Source: Thalassotalea insulae
GTDB lineage: Bacteria > Pseudomonadota > Gammaproteobacteria > Enterobacterales > Alteromonadaceae
Direction: 5' to 3'
Length of the DNA: 64,000 bases
Assembly: GCF_030161395.1 (NCBI RefSeq)
Contig: NZ_BSST01000001.1
Span: 4,030,001 to 4,094,000, forward strand
The notes below the pieces were generated by a model, which was not told the origin of the DNA, ran no database searches, and saw only the letters and a program-made list of their open reading frames with translations. This document shows positions 22,740-30,969 of the stretch, in pieces (the stretch's first letter is position 1; every line of letters starts with the position of its first letter). Both the position numbers and the translations under genes were made by a program.

Positions 22740-23504
22740 ATGAAAAGTTATTTAAAGGGAGGGATTATTGTATTGGTAAGCTCTGCTTTAGGGTATCAGT
22801 TATATCCCATATTAAATGATACGAAGCAGGATATAAGCCAATTTAATAATTCGGAACAGTCGAAAAACTCTGAGCATTCCCAAGTGAGTAATTTGGGAAC
22901 CCCTGATACTCTAATAATTCAAGAGAGTAAGGCGCTTTCAAATACCCGCAAAATGTCAGATGAAAGCGAAACGATGACTACACAAAAAATAGAACATACG
23001 ACCAAACTTTCAAATGATATTAGTGAGGACTATTCAATTGAAAAAACCTATGCAAAGGAAGAGCTAAAACAATGGTCTATCGAGCATAAAGAAAAACTTA
23101 ATCAAATTATCGATGACAATATGCCGGTATCAATATCATCAGTAATGAAGTCTTCTATAGGTAATAATAATCAAATGCTGAATGACCCTAGCTTACAGCA
23201 AGACCATATTGAAGATGATAATTGGACGTATTTAATGGAGCAAGATATGAGAGCTTATATTACGCAACATGAATTAGCCGCTGGCTTTGAGCTTTTAAAT
23301 ATTTCTTGTAAACAGCTAATATGTGATGTGATAGGTATAGAAAGAGAAGCTAATGTTTGGTTTCAAATATATAGAGGCTTTTATTCTTTTCCTAATATTT
23401 TGTTTCCCAAAGATGGTAATAGACCACTAAACATAGTCAGAATGGATAATGGTATTCCTTATATTTATGCTCAAATCATGTTTAAGGCTCATAAGAGCAG
23501 CTAA
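22740..23504 (+). CDS. hypothetical membrane-anchored protein (254 aa)
   Basis: GGAAG precedes the ATG. An N-terminal hydrophobic segment (residues 7-24) probably anchors the protein in the inner membrane. A long, polar, Ser/Glu/Lys-rich linker follows to about residue 120. The C-terminal domain of about 100 residues has a Cys pair (ISCKQLICDVIG) and IYRGFYSFPNILFPKDG. No family recognised. The stop codon overlaps the attC R'' core that follows, confirming it as a cassette gene. Confidence 0.72.
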   Translation: MKSYLKGGIIVLVSSALGYQLYPILNDTKQDISQFNNSEQSKNSEHSQVSNLGTPDTLIIQESKALSNTRKMSDESETMTTQKIEHTTKLSNDISEDYSIEKTYAKEELKQWSIEHKEKLNQIIDDNMPVSISSVMKSSIGNNNQMLNDPSLQQDHIEDDNWTYLMEQDMRAYITQHELAAGFELLNISCKQLICDVIGIEREANVWFQIYRGFYSFPNILFPKDGNRPLNIVRMDNGIPYIYAQIMFKAHKSS

Positions 23505-23602
23505 CAAACCAATTAAGTGTGGGACTGCTAAAACTTGGCTCGGTTTCGCTCCGCTTCACAACTTTAGCCAAACATTTTCAGCCCCTTAACTGGGCGTTGG
23601 TT
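23499..23602 (+). other. attC site
   Basis: R'' core AGCTAAC at 23499-23505, followed by AAAC. R' core GTTGGTT at 23596-23602. The arms AAACTTGGCTCGG and AACTTTAGCCAA pair, with GCCCCTTAACTGGGCG near R'. The last reasonably intact site of the array. Confidence 0.85.
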
Positions 23603-24002
23603 TCTAGGAAAGTATGTCACATAATCATACCTTTTTTAGAAAACGAATGGCCTTTTGACAGCCCAATCAATACATGTGTAGTCACTACTAAATTGGTTTA
23701 CGATAAGAATCATCCAATCGTTCAAGTAACTCATATGCAATGTTGAGAGCAGTATTATCTTTTGTTGTTAACATTTCAGATAAGCGGCCTTAATTTATTG
23801 ATTGTAACAATGCTATTTTGGTTAATACGTGTCTTGCTTACTCATTGGTTCGAGGCGAGTAAAAACAAAATGGAGAATGGCCTGAGTATTATTAAGTTAA
23901 TAAGTAAAAGAGCGTAATAAAAGAGTGTACGTTTAAAGCTAGTTAACGGTTACTAAACAGTTTAACGAGGCTTTATATTGTAATTTATATTCGTGAGGTA
24001 AC
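23603..24002 (+). other. 400-base stretch with a gene remnant and a decayed attC
   Basis: In one frame, 23615-23746 reads FLENEWPFDSPINTCVVTTKLVYDK up to THMQC and stop. This looks like the N-terminal part of a conserved small hypothetical protein (a WPFDxPxNTxxxTT start), cut short and without a clear start codon. Near 23930-23979, TTACTAAACAGTTTAACGAGG with CTTTATAT resembles the right half of a local attC with a damaged R' core. Nothing else is seen. Confidence 0.4.
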
Positions 24003-24695
24003 ATGAAAACAATTGGTTTGTTAGGAGGAATGAGCTGGGAAAGTTCACTTGGATACTATCGAGCAATAAATGAAGGTATTAAAGACGCTTTAGGGGGCTT
24101 ACATTCGGCCAAAATAGCTATGTACAGTGTAGACTTCGAGCCGATTGAACAATTGCAGCATCAAGGGGATTGGCAAGGTACTGCTAAGATACTTTCTGAG
24201 GCAGCTAAAAGCGTGCAAAGTGCCGGTGCTGATTTTTTACTTATTTGCACTAATACTATGCATAAAGTAGCTCCGCAAATAGAAAAGGTTATTGATATTC
24301 CTCTATTGCACATTGCCGATGCAACAGCTGAGGTATTGGTTAAAAGAGGGATTAAAACCGTTGGTTTATTAGGTACTGCTTTTACAATGGAACAAGATTT
24401 TTATAAGGGCAGGTTAAATGACAATTATGGTTTAACTGTTCTAACTCCTAATGCGTCAGATAGAAACATTGTTCATAATGTTATTTATAAAGAACTTTGT
24501 TTAGGTCGTTTACGCTCTGCATCTAAAGCCGAATATTTAAGGATCATTGAGTCTTTAGCTAACCAAGGAGCTGAGGCGGTAATTCTTGGGTGTACGGAAA
24601 TAGGCATGTTAGTTGAGCAAACTGATACTGAAGTTACACTGCTAGACACTACTTATATCCATGCTCAGAAAGCCGTTGAGAAAGCGATACAATAG
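24003..24695 (+). CDS. aspartate/glutamate racemase-family protein
   Basis: 230 residues with GAGGT before the ATG. PLP-independent amino-acid racemases of this family use two Cys. Here these are in LLICTNTMHKV (about residue 82) and LGCTEIGML (about residue 197), in two related half-domains. The start MKTIGLLGGMSWESSLGYYR and the SVDFEPIE segment fit the YgeA/RacX-like broad-specificity group. Cytoplasmic. It may supply D-amino acids for the wall or for signalling; the substrate cannot be read. It is a cassette gene in the decayed distal part of the array. Confidence 0.9.
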   Translation: MKTIGLLGGMSWESSLGYYRAINEGIKDALGGLHSAKIAMYSVDFEPIEQLQHQGDWQGTAKILSEAAKSVQSAGADFLLICTNTMHKVAPQIEKVIDIPLLHIADATAEVLVKRGIKTVGLLGTAFTMEQDFYKGRLNDNYGLTVLTPNASDRNIVHNVIYKELCLGRLRSASKAEYLRIIESLANQGAEAVILGCTEIGMLVEQTDTEVTLLDTTYIHAQKAVEKAIQ

Positions 24696-24783
24696 GGCAA
24701 TTAAACGCGGAGTTAACGTTTGGCTTCGTTTGCTCTGTAATAAAGTTTAGCTGATGATTATTAGTCCTTTTTGGGTGTTACAC
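24690..24783 (+). other. degenerate attC site
   Basis: GGGCAATTAAACGCGG, then GTTTGGCTTCG, AAAGTTTAGCTGA and TTATTAGTCC before GTTACAC (24777-24783) follow the local attC pattern, but the R'' core is gone and R' is altered. Probably no longer a good recombination substrate. Confidence 0.6.
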
Positions 24784-24801
24784 GAAAGAGAATTTAGCTT
24801 T

Positions 24802-25377
24802 ATGCCTGAACCTGATATATCGAGAATCATGACTTTTGCAACGTCGAAAGATCTTGGTCAGTGGTTAAAAATAAATCACACCACCGAAAGTGAGCTGTGG
24901 GTAAAAATATTTAAGAAACATACCGGGATCCCGAGTGTGACTTGGGACGATGTTGTGATTGAATCTCTATGCTGGGGCTGGATTGATGGCATTAAAAAAT
25001 CCATCGATGACCAAGCCTATCTCCAGCGGATCACACCAAGAAAAGCGCGAAGTAACTGGTCAAAAAGGAATAAAGCGCATGTAGAGCGTTTAATACAAGA
25101 AGGCAGAATGACGGAGTCAGGACTTGTGCACGTTCGCGCAGCTAAAGCGGACGGTAGGTGGGAAAATGCTTATGACGTAAGTGAAATGGAAGTGCCGGCG
25201 GATTTTTTAGCGGCATTGGAAAACAAGCCTAAGGCGAAACAGTTTTTTGCAACGCTCAATAAATCGAGCCGTTATACAATCGCATACGGATTGCTAAGTG
25301 CGAAGAAAGCCGAAACTAGGCAGAGGCGATTTGCAAAGTTTATCGATATGCTTGCCCGCAAAGAAAAACCAATTTGA
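24802..25377 (+). CDS. YdeI/OmpD-associated family protein
   Basis: 191 residues from the ATG at 24802; the frame from 24754 begins inside the decayed attC. ESLCWGWIDGIKKSIDDQAYLQRITPRKARSNWSKRNK is the hallmark of the YdeI family, followed by the C-terminal PADFLAALENKPKAKQFFATLNKSSRYTIAY helical part. Relatives are small cytoplasmic proteins described as bacteriocin-protection or stress-related; the mechanism is unclear. The GC content looks a little higher than in neighbouring cassettes. Confidence 0.88.
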   Translation: MPEPDISRIMTFATSKDLGQWLKINHTTESELWVKIFKKHTGIPSVTWDDVVIESLCWGWIDGIKKSIDDQAYLQRITPRKARSNWSKRNKAHVERLIQEGRMTESGLVHVRAAKADGRWENAYDVSEMEVPADFLAALENKPKAKQFFATLNKSSRYTIAYGLLSAKKAETRQRRFAKFIDMLARKEKPI

Positions 25378-25399
25378 TTTTTAAAAAGACGAAAATTAT

Positions 25400-25493
25400 C
25401 CCAAGGTTTGTTTTAGCGACAAAATCCGTTGGCTTAGTTTCGTATCACAATAAGTGTAGTTAAATATTCTAGTTGTTTAATGTGGCATTAGGT
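25400..25493 (+). other. degenerate attC site at the end of the array
   Basis: GACAAAATCCGTTGGCTTAGTTTCG, then TTTAATGTGGCATTAGGTG, keeps the general layout of the local attC. However, the R' GTT has become ATT (CATTAGGT at 25486-25493) and no R'' core is left. The last trace of the array. Confidence 0.5.
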
Positions 25494-25505
25494 GTATACA
25501 GGGAT

Positions 25506-25784
25506 ATGAATAATTTTCGAGTATTTTTATCTATTTCAATATTTATCGTCAGTGGGTATTTTATTATTGATTTGGCTTTATATAGTTTTGATTGGTTATT
25601 GCTTTGCTGCAGTTTAATTGGTTTTACTAGCTCGCATTATTTATGGCCTCCTAACTACGATGATGAAAGCGCATGGTATGACGGATTGGAGGTTGTCATT
25701 GATCTTCCTTTCAGAGCTATAGCGTTATTTTTTCGGGGGCTTGGTAAATTAGTTAAAAATGCCGATTCAGGGCTGGATTTGTGA
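25506..25784 (+). CDS. small membrane protein (92 aa), last cassette-like gene
   Basis: The ATG at 25506 follows AGGGA closely; the frame from 25473 lies in the attC remnant. Two hydrophobic segments (about residues 5-27 and 29-48) are followed by a polar part with WPPNYDDESAWYDGLEVVIDLPFRAIALFFRGLGKL, which has a conserved look (acidic YDDE plus an amphipathic C-terminal helix). I do not recognise the family. It is the last + strand gene before the convergent cbb3 assembly genes. Confidence 0.65.
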   Translation: MNNFRVFLSISIFIVSGYFIIDLALYSFDWLLLCCSLIGFTSSHYLWPPNYDDESAWYDGLEVVIDLPFRAIALFFRGLGKLVKNADSGLDL

Positions 25785-25851
25785 ATATACATGACAAGGT
25801 CATAATGAATGTACGCTTTAAACTTGTCGCATTGCCTATATCAAGTTGATG

Positions 25852-26094
25852 TTATTTTACCTGATCGTTTGGTGATTCTAATGGTTGCTCAGCAGTGGTT
25901 TTAGGGGCTGTTGAGCTTGTTGCATTTTGATTGGGTTTTACCTGCTTTTCTTTTTGATCATCATCAAATAAGATGCTTAAGCCTTGTTTTTCCAGATCGT
26001 CAAACTGGTCTGTTTTTACTGCCCAAAAAAACAGGTAAATACCCAGCGCCGTTAAAATTATGGCAAGAGGGATCAAAATGTAAATGACACTCAT
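25852..26094 (-). CDS. ccoS: cbb3 oxidase assembly protein CcoS
   Basis: An 80-residue protein with one N-terminal membrane helix (about residues 4-25) and the family signature FFWAVKTDQFDDLEKQGLSILFDD. Required for insertion of cofactors into cbb3-type cytochrome oxidase in other bacteria. The C-terminal 30 residues are a low-complexity Pro/Thr/Gln tail. It is the last gene of the assembly operon, 10 bases after ccoI. Confidence 0.95.
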   Translation of the reverse strand: MSVIYILIPLAIILTALGIYLFFWAVKTDQFDDLEKQGLSILFDDDQKEKQVKPNQNATSSTAPKTTAEQPLESPNDQVK

Positions 26095-26104
26095 GGATAG
26101 CTTC

Positions 26105-28513
26105 CTATTTTACTTTCACTTTTAGTAATCTTAATGAGTTGGTGATCACTAAAATTGAGCTTAACGACATACCAATTACTGCCATATAAGGGGTAATAAA
26201 GCCTGAAACCGCTAACGGTAATACAATAGCATTATAGCCAAATGCCCAGCCATAGTTTTGCCAAATAATAGTTTTGGTTTGTTTCGCTATTTTTAGCAAG
26301 GTAATAATGGCGCTTAATTGATTATTTAATAAAATAACATCGGCACCACTTTTGGCGATATCTGTACCGCTGCCCATAGCTATAGCGACATGGGCTGCGC
26401 CAAATACCGGGGTATCATTAATGCCGTCACCAACCATAGCAACTGTATGTTGTTGCTGCAGTGTTTTGAGTTTTTTCAGTTTATCTTCTGCACTTAGCTG
26501 ACTATAGATATGATCAAGCTGTAATTGCCCCTGTACTTGGTCACAGCCTTTTATGTGATCACCAGAGAGCATAGTGGTAATAATGTCTTGCTGCTGTAGC
26601 TTAGTGATAACTGGCTTGGCATCGTCACGAATGTGATCTTGTAAACAGAAAACAGCCACCAGTTGCTTATCAATAACCAATAAGCAAGAAGCGTTGCGGT
26701 GTGCTTCAAATTGCTGTGCAGAGATAAGTTCAAGCTCAAACAGCCACTTAGTTTTACCGATAACTATTTTTTGCTGATTAACGACGCCTTTGATACCTGC
26801 ACCTGCAATTACTGCTACTTGTTCGCTTTGATAGGAAAAGTCGCGATACTGAGCAAAGGCTTTTGCAATAGGATGCTCTGAATGGGCCTCAAGCGCCGCA
26901 GCATAGGCCAACACTTGATGTTCGTTGTATTGGCTGTTGATTATAGAGATGCTATCAAGGCTAAAGTCACCCGAGGTTAAGGTGCCAGTTTTATCGAAAG
27001 CAAAATGGTCAATTACCGGCAGTGTTTCCATGACATGGCCTGATTTTACCATAATACCTGATTTATTTAGTCTGGTGGTGGCGCAGGTCAGGGCGGTTGG
27101 CGTTGCCAAAGACAGTGCGCACGGGCAAGTTGCCACCAAGACGGATAAGGTGATCCAAAATGCTTCATCAGGCAGATGCTGTTGCCAGTAAAAAGCAGTG
27201 CCGATAGCGGTTAATAAAATTAATGCGACGAAATACTGGGCAATTTTATCAGACAGTTGCGCTAGTTTAGGTTTATGTGCCTGCGAAGCTTCGCTTAACC
27301 TGATCAATTGACTTAAAAACGACTGTTGCCCAGCATGTTTTACTTCTATGGTTAAATTGCCATCACTATTGATAGTGCCAGCAAATACCTGATCGCCAAG
27401 AGATTTATTTACTGGCGTTTGTTCCCCCGAAAGCATAGCTTCGTTAATTTGACTGCTGCCAGCAGTGATTGTGCCATCTGCCGGAATAGTTTCGCCAGGT
27501 TTAACAATTACGAGATCTAGCGGCTGTAATTTACGGGCAACGATTAATTCTTCTTGCCCTTGATGAAGACGTGTTGCGGTTAAAGGCATTAATTTTAATA
27601 AATTAGCGGAGACTTCCGCTGCTCGATTTCGGGCACGAAATTCCAAAAATTTACCTATCAGTAATAAAAAGGTAAACATTGAAACCGATTCAAAATAGAC
27701 TTCGCCGGTTTGATTAATAGTTGCCCAAGCGCTGGCACCAAAGGCTAAAATAATGGCGATAGATACCGGAACATCCATTGATAGACGTTTTGCTTTTAGG
27801 GCGTTATATGCCCCTTGATAAAATGGCAAGGCACCATAGCTAATGATAGGTAGGGTAAGAAATAAGCTGACCCAGCGTAAATAAACCAGGTTGTGTGATG
27901 ACATATCAGAAAACGCGCCAAAATACAGGCCAATAGCGATCATCATCACCTGCATCATTAAAATGCCGGAGATGCCTAAACGCTTAATAAAGGTTTTACT
28001 CCGTTTTTGATTGCTTTGTTCTACTTCACTCGCCTTAAACGGTAGTGCGTGATAGCCGACTTTTTCAATGGCGAGAACAATTTCACTGAGTTTGATCTGT
28101 TTATCTAGCCAGCGGACAGAAGCACGCTGAGTCGTGGCGTTGACGGAAATGCTTTGCAGACCGGCTAAATGCTCTAGCTGCATTTCTATAAGCCAGGCGC
28201 ACGCGGCGCAGCTGATCCCTTCGATGGTCAGTATGGTTTCCTTGCTTTCCCCGTCTTGATAAGTAAATTCTTGTTGCAGGCTAGTGTCATCAAGTAATTC
28301 AGTGCGTTTAAGCTGCTCGGGAACTAATGCTTCGCCTTTGGGGGCGGCTTCTGTACGAAAACGATAATAATCGGTGAGCTGATTATCGACGATGGTTTGC
28401 GCTACTGCCATACAACCAACACAACACATAGCTTGTGACTGACCGTCTATAGAAACGGATAAAGACAGCCCGTTCGGGATATCTTCACCGCAATGAAAAC
28501 AAGATTTAGACAT
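26105..28513 (-). CDS. ccoI: CcoI/FixI copper-transporting P1B-type ATPase
   Basis: An 802-residue inner-membrane pump that delivers copper for cbb3 oxidase. In order: Cys-rich N-terminus (CFHCGEDIP, CCVGC), heavy-metal-associated domain with GISCAACAWLIE (about residue 100), membrane helices, the intramembrane CPC motif in VATCPCALSLATP, the phosphorylation motif DKTGTLTSGDF, the hinge MVGDGINDTPVF and final helices. The extra N-terminal Cys region plus a single HMA domain is the FixI/CcoI form rather than CopA. It lies between ccoH and ccoS, as is usual, 12 bases after ccoH. Confidence 0.96.
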   Translation of the reverse strand: MSKSCFHCGEDIPNGLSLSVSIDGQSQAMCCVGCMAVAQTIVDNQLTDYYRFRTEAAPKGEALVPEQLKRTELLDDTSLQQEFTYQDGESKETILTIEGISCAACAWLIEMQLEHLAGLQSISVNATTQRASVRWLDKQIKLSEIVLAIEKVGYHALPFKASEVEQSNQKRSKTFIKRLGISGILMMQVMMIAIGLYFGAFSDMSSHNLVYLRWVSLFLTLPIISYGALPFYQGAYNALKAKRLSMDVPVSIAIILAFGASAWATINQTGEVYFESVSMFTFLLLIGKFLEFRARNRAAEVSANLLKLMPLTATRLHQGQEELIVARKLQPLDLVIVKPGETIPADGTITAGSSQINEAMLSGEQTPVNKSLGDQVFAGTINSDGNLTIEVKHAGQQSFLSQLIRLSEASQAHKPKLAQLSDKIAQYFVALILLTAIGTAFYWQQHLPDEAFWITLSVLVATCPCALSLATPTALTCATTRLNKSGIMVKSGHVMETLPVIDHFAFDKTGTLTSGDFSLDSISIINSQYNEHQVLAYAAALEAHSEHPIAKAFAQYRDFSYQSEQVAVIAGAGIKGVVNQQKIVIGKTKWLFELELISAQQFEAHRNASCLLVIDKQLVAVFCLQDHIRDDAKPVITKLQQQDIITTMLSGDHIKGCDQVQGQLQLDHIYSQLSAEDKLKKLKTLQQQHTVAMVGDGINDTPVFGAAHVAIAMGSGTDIAKSGADVILLNNQLSAIITLLKIAKQTKTIIWQNYGWAFGYNAIVLPLAVSGFITPYMAVIGMSLSSILVITNSLRLLKVKVK

Positions 28514-28525
28514 AAAGTAATTTAA

Positions 28526-29020
28526 CTATCGTGCTTCTAGTGGCTTAGGTGTGATTTCAATAAAATCTGATTGTGGCAAGGTGATGGTATTTTGTATTTT
28601 CCAATGGTTTTCAAATGGGCTAATCGTAATACGCCACTTACCGCGAACATCATGATCTAAGGTTTGTCTAAAATTGCCATTACCGTCAGCTGTCATGGCA
28701 AGGTAAAAATCTTTTTCTTGCTGGGTAGGGTGGTAAAAATTGACATTAAGCAGTGGAAATTGTTTTTCAATACCGGTTGGTTTGATTACTAACTCGTTAT
28801 TGCTTAGTTTAAGGGCAAATTCAATACCGAGTTTTTGTGCTTGTTTAATTTTAGAAAGTTCGAGATTAATAGCTTTGCCTTTTTTGTAATAATCACCAAC
28901 CACAAGGCTGTCAGCATCGGTATTGGCGATGATCACTGTGGTAATACCGGCAACAACAGCGGATAAAGGGAGAATAAATACGAACCAGGCCCACGGCTCT
29001 TTGTACCAAGGTGTTTTCAT
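28526..29020 (-). CDS. ccoH: CcoH/FixH family protein
   Basis: 164 residues with an N-terminal membrane helix (about residues 11-31, after KTPWYKEPWAWFVF, the typical FixH start). A periplasmic beta-rich domain follows, with VVGDYYKKGKAINLELSK, PLLNVNFYHPTQQEKDFYLAM and GKWRITISP. It stabilises or helps assemble cbb3 oxidase with CcoI and CcoS. It is separated from ccoP by a terminator at 29126-29155, so the assembly genes probably have their own promoter. Confidence 0.93.
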   Translation of the reverse strand: MKTPWYKEPWAWFVFILPLSAVVAGITTVIIANTDADSLVVGDYYKKGKAINLELSKIKQAQKLGIEFALKLSNNELVIKPTGIEKQFPLLNVNFYHPTQQEKDFYLAMTADGNGNFRQTLDHDVRGKWRITISPFENHWKIQNTITLPQSDFIEITPKPLEAR

Positions 29021-29125
29021 GTGCGGTCTTTATTAATAATTTATTTGGCTATTATACTGGTTTTATTTACGCCAAACCAATAAATTAGCGGCTAAAAACA
29101 GATTAAAATTTGCCTGTGGTAATAA

Positions 29126-29155
29126 AAAAGCCTTAGCAAAATCGCTAAGGCTTTT
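29126..29155. terminator. terminator between ccoP and ccoH
   Basis: AAAAGCCTTAGC (29126-29137), a short loop, then GCTAAGGCTTTT (29144-29155): a 12-bp stem with A and T runs on both sides, so it can work on both strands. Read on the - strand it follows ccoP and ends in a T run. Confidence 0.85.
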
Positions 29156-29172
29156 GTTAATAAGTGATGCGG

Positions 29173-30141
29173 TTAGTCTTGTGAAAGACTGTAAACATAG
29201 GCACTGATAACATGTACTTTTTGTTCACCTAAAATATCTTTCCACGCTGGCATGACACCGGCACGACCGTGTCTGATTGATTGTTCAACCACACGTTGTG
29301 AACCACCATATAACCAGATGTTGTCACTTAAGTTTGGTGCACCTAATGGTAAGCCCATTGCTGCGCTACCTTGGCCTTTATCGCCATGACAGCCAGCACA
29401 CATAGCAAACTTCTCTTGACCTGCTTTTGCTGTGCTTGCGTCAACTTCACGACCACTTAAGCTTAAAACAAAGGCTGCAACTTCTTTCACCCCTTGTTCA
29501 CCACCTAACATGGTTTCCCATGCGATCATCCCTTGAGCCTGACGGCCATGCATAATGCTTTCTTTAATGGTTTCAGGTGAACCACCGTACAACCAATCTT
29601 TATCGGCAAGGTTAGGGAAGCCAGTAGTACCACGTGCATCTGAACCGTGACATTGCGAACAGTTTTGCAAAAATAGACGTTGGCCTACTTTTAATGCTTC
29701 CTGATCCGCGGCTAACTCTTTAATGCCACGTTTAGCGAATGCATCAAAGATAGGGCCAAATTTTTCATCTGCGGCTTTTACTTCCATATCGTATTGCACG
29801 ATAAGGCCGTTTTCTTTTGCGTTAGCTGCTTTTGCCTTAGACTCTTCAAGGTTCAATACACCTTGGTTTGAGCTGCTCCAGCCAAATAATCCAGCCCAGT
29901 TACCTAAACCTGGATAAACCAGTAAGTAACCAAAACCCCAAATGATAGTGAGAAGAAAGAAGGTACTCCACCATTTAGGGAGTGGGTTATTTAATTCTTC
30001 AATACCGTCGAATTGGTGTCCCATGGATTCACCTTCTTCAACGCCCGCAAAGTTCTTTAAACACCAGCGTAACAATAAGTAACAACCTATTAATGTGCCG
30101 AGAGAAAGAACGGTAATCCATATACTCCAGAAACTAGACAT
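29173..30141 (-). CDS. ccoP: cbb3 cytochrome c oxidase subunit CcoP (diheme)
   Basis: 322 residues from the start at 30141, chosen for its AGGAGA site and the usual MSSFWSIW start; the longer frame is inside ccoQ. There are two membrane helices (about 5-25 and 58-80), then two cytochrome c domains with CSQCH (about residue 162) and CAGCH (about residue 250), each followed by a Met ligand region. The subunit passes electrons to CcoO/CcoN. The start overlaps the ccoQ stop by eight bases (ATGTCTAG). Confidence 0.96.
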   Translation of the reverse strand: MSSFWSIWITVLSLGTLIGCYLLLRWCLKNFAGVEEGESMGHQFDGIEELNNPLPKWWSTFFLLTIIWGFGYLLVYPGLGNWAGLFGWSSSNQGVLNLEESKAKAANAKENGLIVQYDMEVKAADEKFGPIFDAFAKRGIKELAADQEALKVGQRLFLQNCSQCHGSDARGTTGFPNLADKDWLYGGSPETIKESIMHGRQAQGMIAWETMLGGEQGVKEVAAFVLSLSGREVDASTAKAGQEKFAMCAGCHGDKGQGSAAMGLPLGAPNLSDNIWLYGGSQRVVEQSIRHGRAGVMPAWKDILGEQKVHVISAYVYSLSQD

Positions 30142-30310
30142 TTTTAGTCTCCTGTCTGTTAATGTCTTCTTTGTGATCTTCGTCAAAAATTGAGTTAGCC
30201 GCTTTGTCGAAATCAGCTTTACGTTTTTTGCTATATGACCAAATCACAATGATGATAAATAGTGCCAAAATTATTGAGGCGACAATGCCTCTAAGCGTTC
30301 CGTAATCCAT
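30134..30310 (-). CDS. ccoQ: cbb3 oxidase subunit CcoQ
   Basis: 58 residues: MDYGTLRGIVASIILALFII, then VIWSYSKKRKADFDKAAN and an acidic tail (IFDEDHKED). One membrane helix followed by the basic SKKRK stretch is characteristic of CcoQ/FixQ. It sits between ccoO and ccoP, starting three bases after the ccoO stop and overlapping the ccoP start. It stabilises the core complex in other species. Confidence 0.93.
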   Translation of the reverse strand: MDYGTLRGIVASIILALFIIIVIWSYSKKRKADFDKAANSIFDEDHKEDINRQETKNV

Positions 30311-30313
30311 ATG

Positions 30314-30958
30314 CTACTTCAATGCGTGACCAAGTGATTGTAAGTAAGCAATTAGGGCATCCATCTCTGTTTTGCCTTTTACCGCTGTTTTTGCATTAGC
30401 GATATCTTCAGCAGAATAGAGTGGAATTGGATTGCCTTGCGCATCTTTATGGCTTCTATTTCGAGTTAAGAAATTAAAGGTTTCTAGTTTCTTAGCTGTT
30501 AATTCACCATCAAGGGTATTTTCAGTTAACCATTTGAAAGATGGCATGTTTGATTCAGGCACTACCGAGCGAGGATCAATTAAATGGGCACGATGCCAAT
30601 CATCACTATAACGACCACCAACACGGGCTAGATCAGGACCAGTACGTTTTGAACCCCATAAGAATGGATGCTCCCATACGCCTTCGCCAGCAACAGAGTA
30701 ATGACCGTAACGTTCAGTTTCTGCACGGAAAGGACGGATCATCTGACTGTGACAAACGTTACAACCTTCACGGATGTAGATATCACGACCTTCCATTTCT
30801 AATGCGGTATATGGACGCAAGTTATCAACCGGTTGCGTAGTTTCTTTTTGGAAAAATAACGGCGTAATTTCTACTAAACCACCAATGCTAATAGCGAAAA
30901 TGGTGAAGATAAAGAATAAGCCTACGCTTTTTTCGACTTTTTCATGTTTATTAATCAT
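30314..30958 (-). CDS. ccoO: cbb3 cytochrome c oxidase subunit CcoO (monoheme)
   Basis: 214 residues. N-terminal membrane anchor (about 12-32), heme c motif CNVCH (residues about 67-71) in REGCNVCHSQMIRPF, GPDLARVGGRYSDDWHRAHL, and the Met-ligand region PESNMPSF. It receives electrons from CcoP and passes them to the CcoN heme b centre. It begins 12 bases after ccoN. Confidence 0.97.
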   Translation of the reverse strand: MINKHEKVEKSVGLFFIFTIFAISIGGLVEITPLFFQKETTQPVDNLRPYTALEMEGRDIYIREGCNVCHSQMIRPFRAETERYGHYSVAGEGVWEHPFLWGSKRTGPDLARVGGRYSDDWHRAHLIDPRSVVPESNMPSFKWLTENTLDGELTAKKLETFNFLTRNRSHKDAQGNPIPLYSAEDIANAKTAVKGKTEMDALIAYLQSLGHALK

Positions 30959-30969
30959 GGTAGGTCTCC

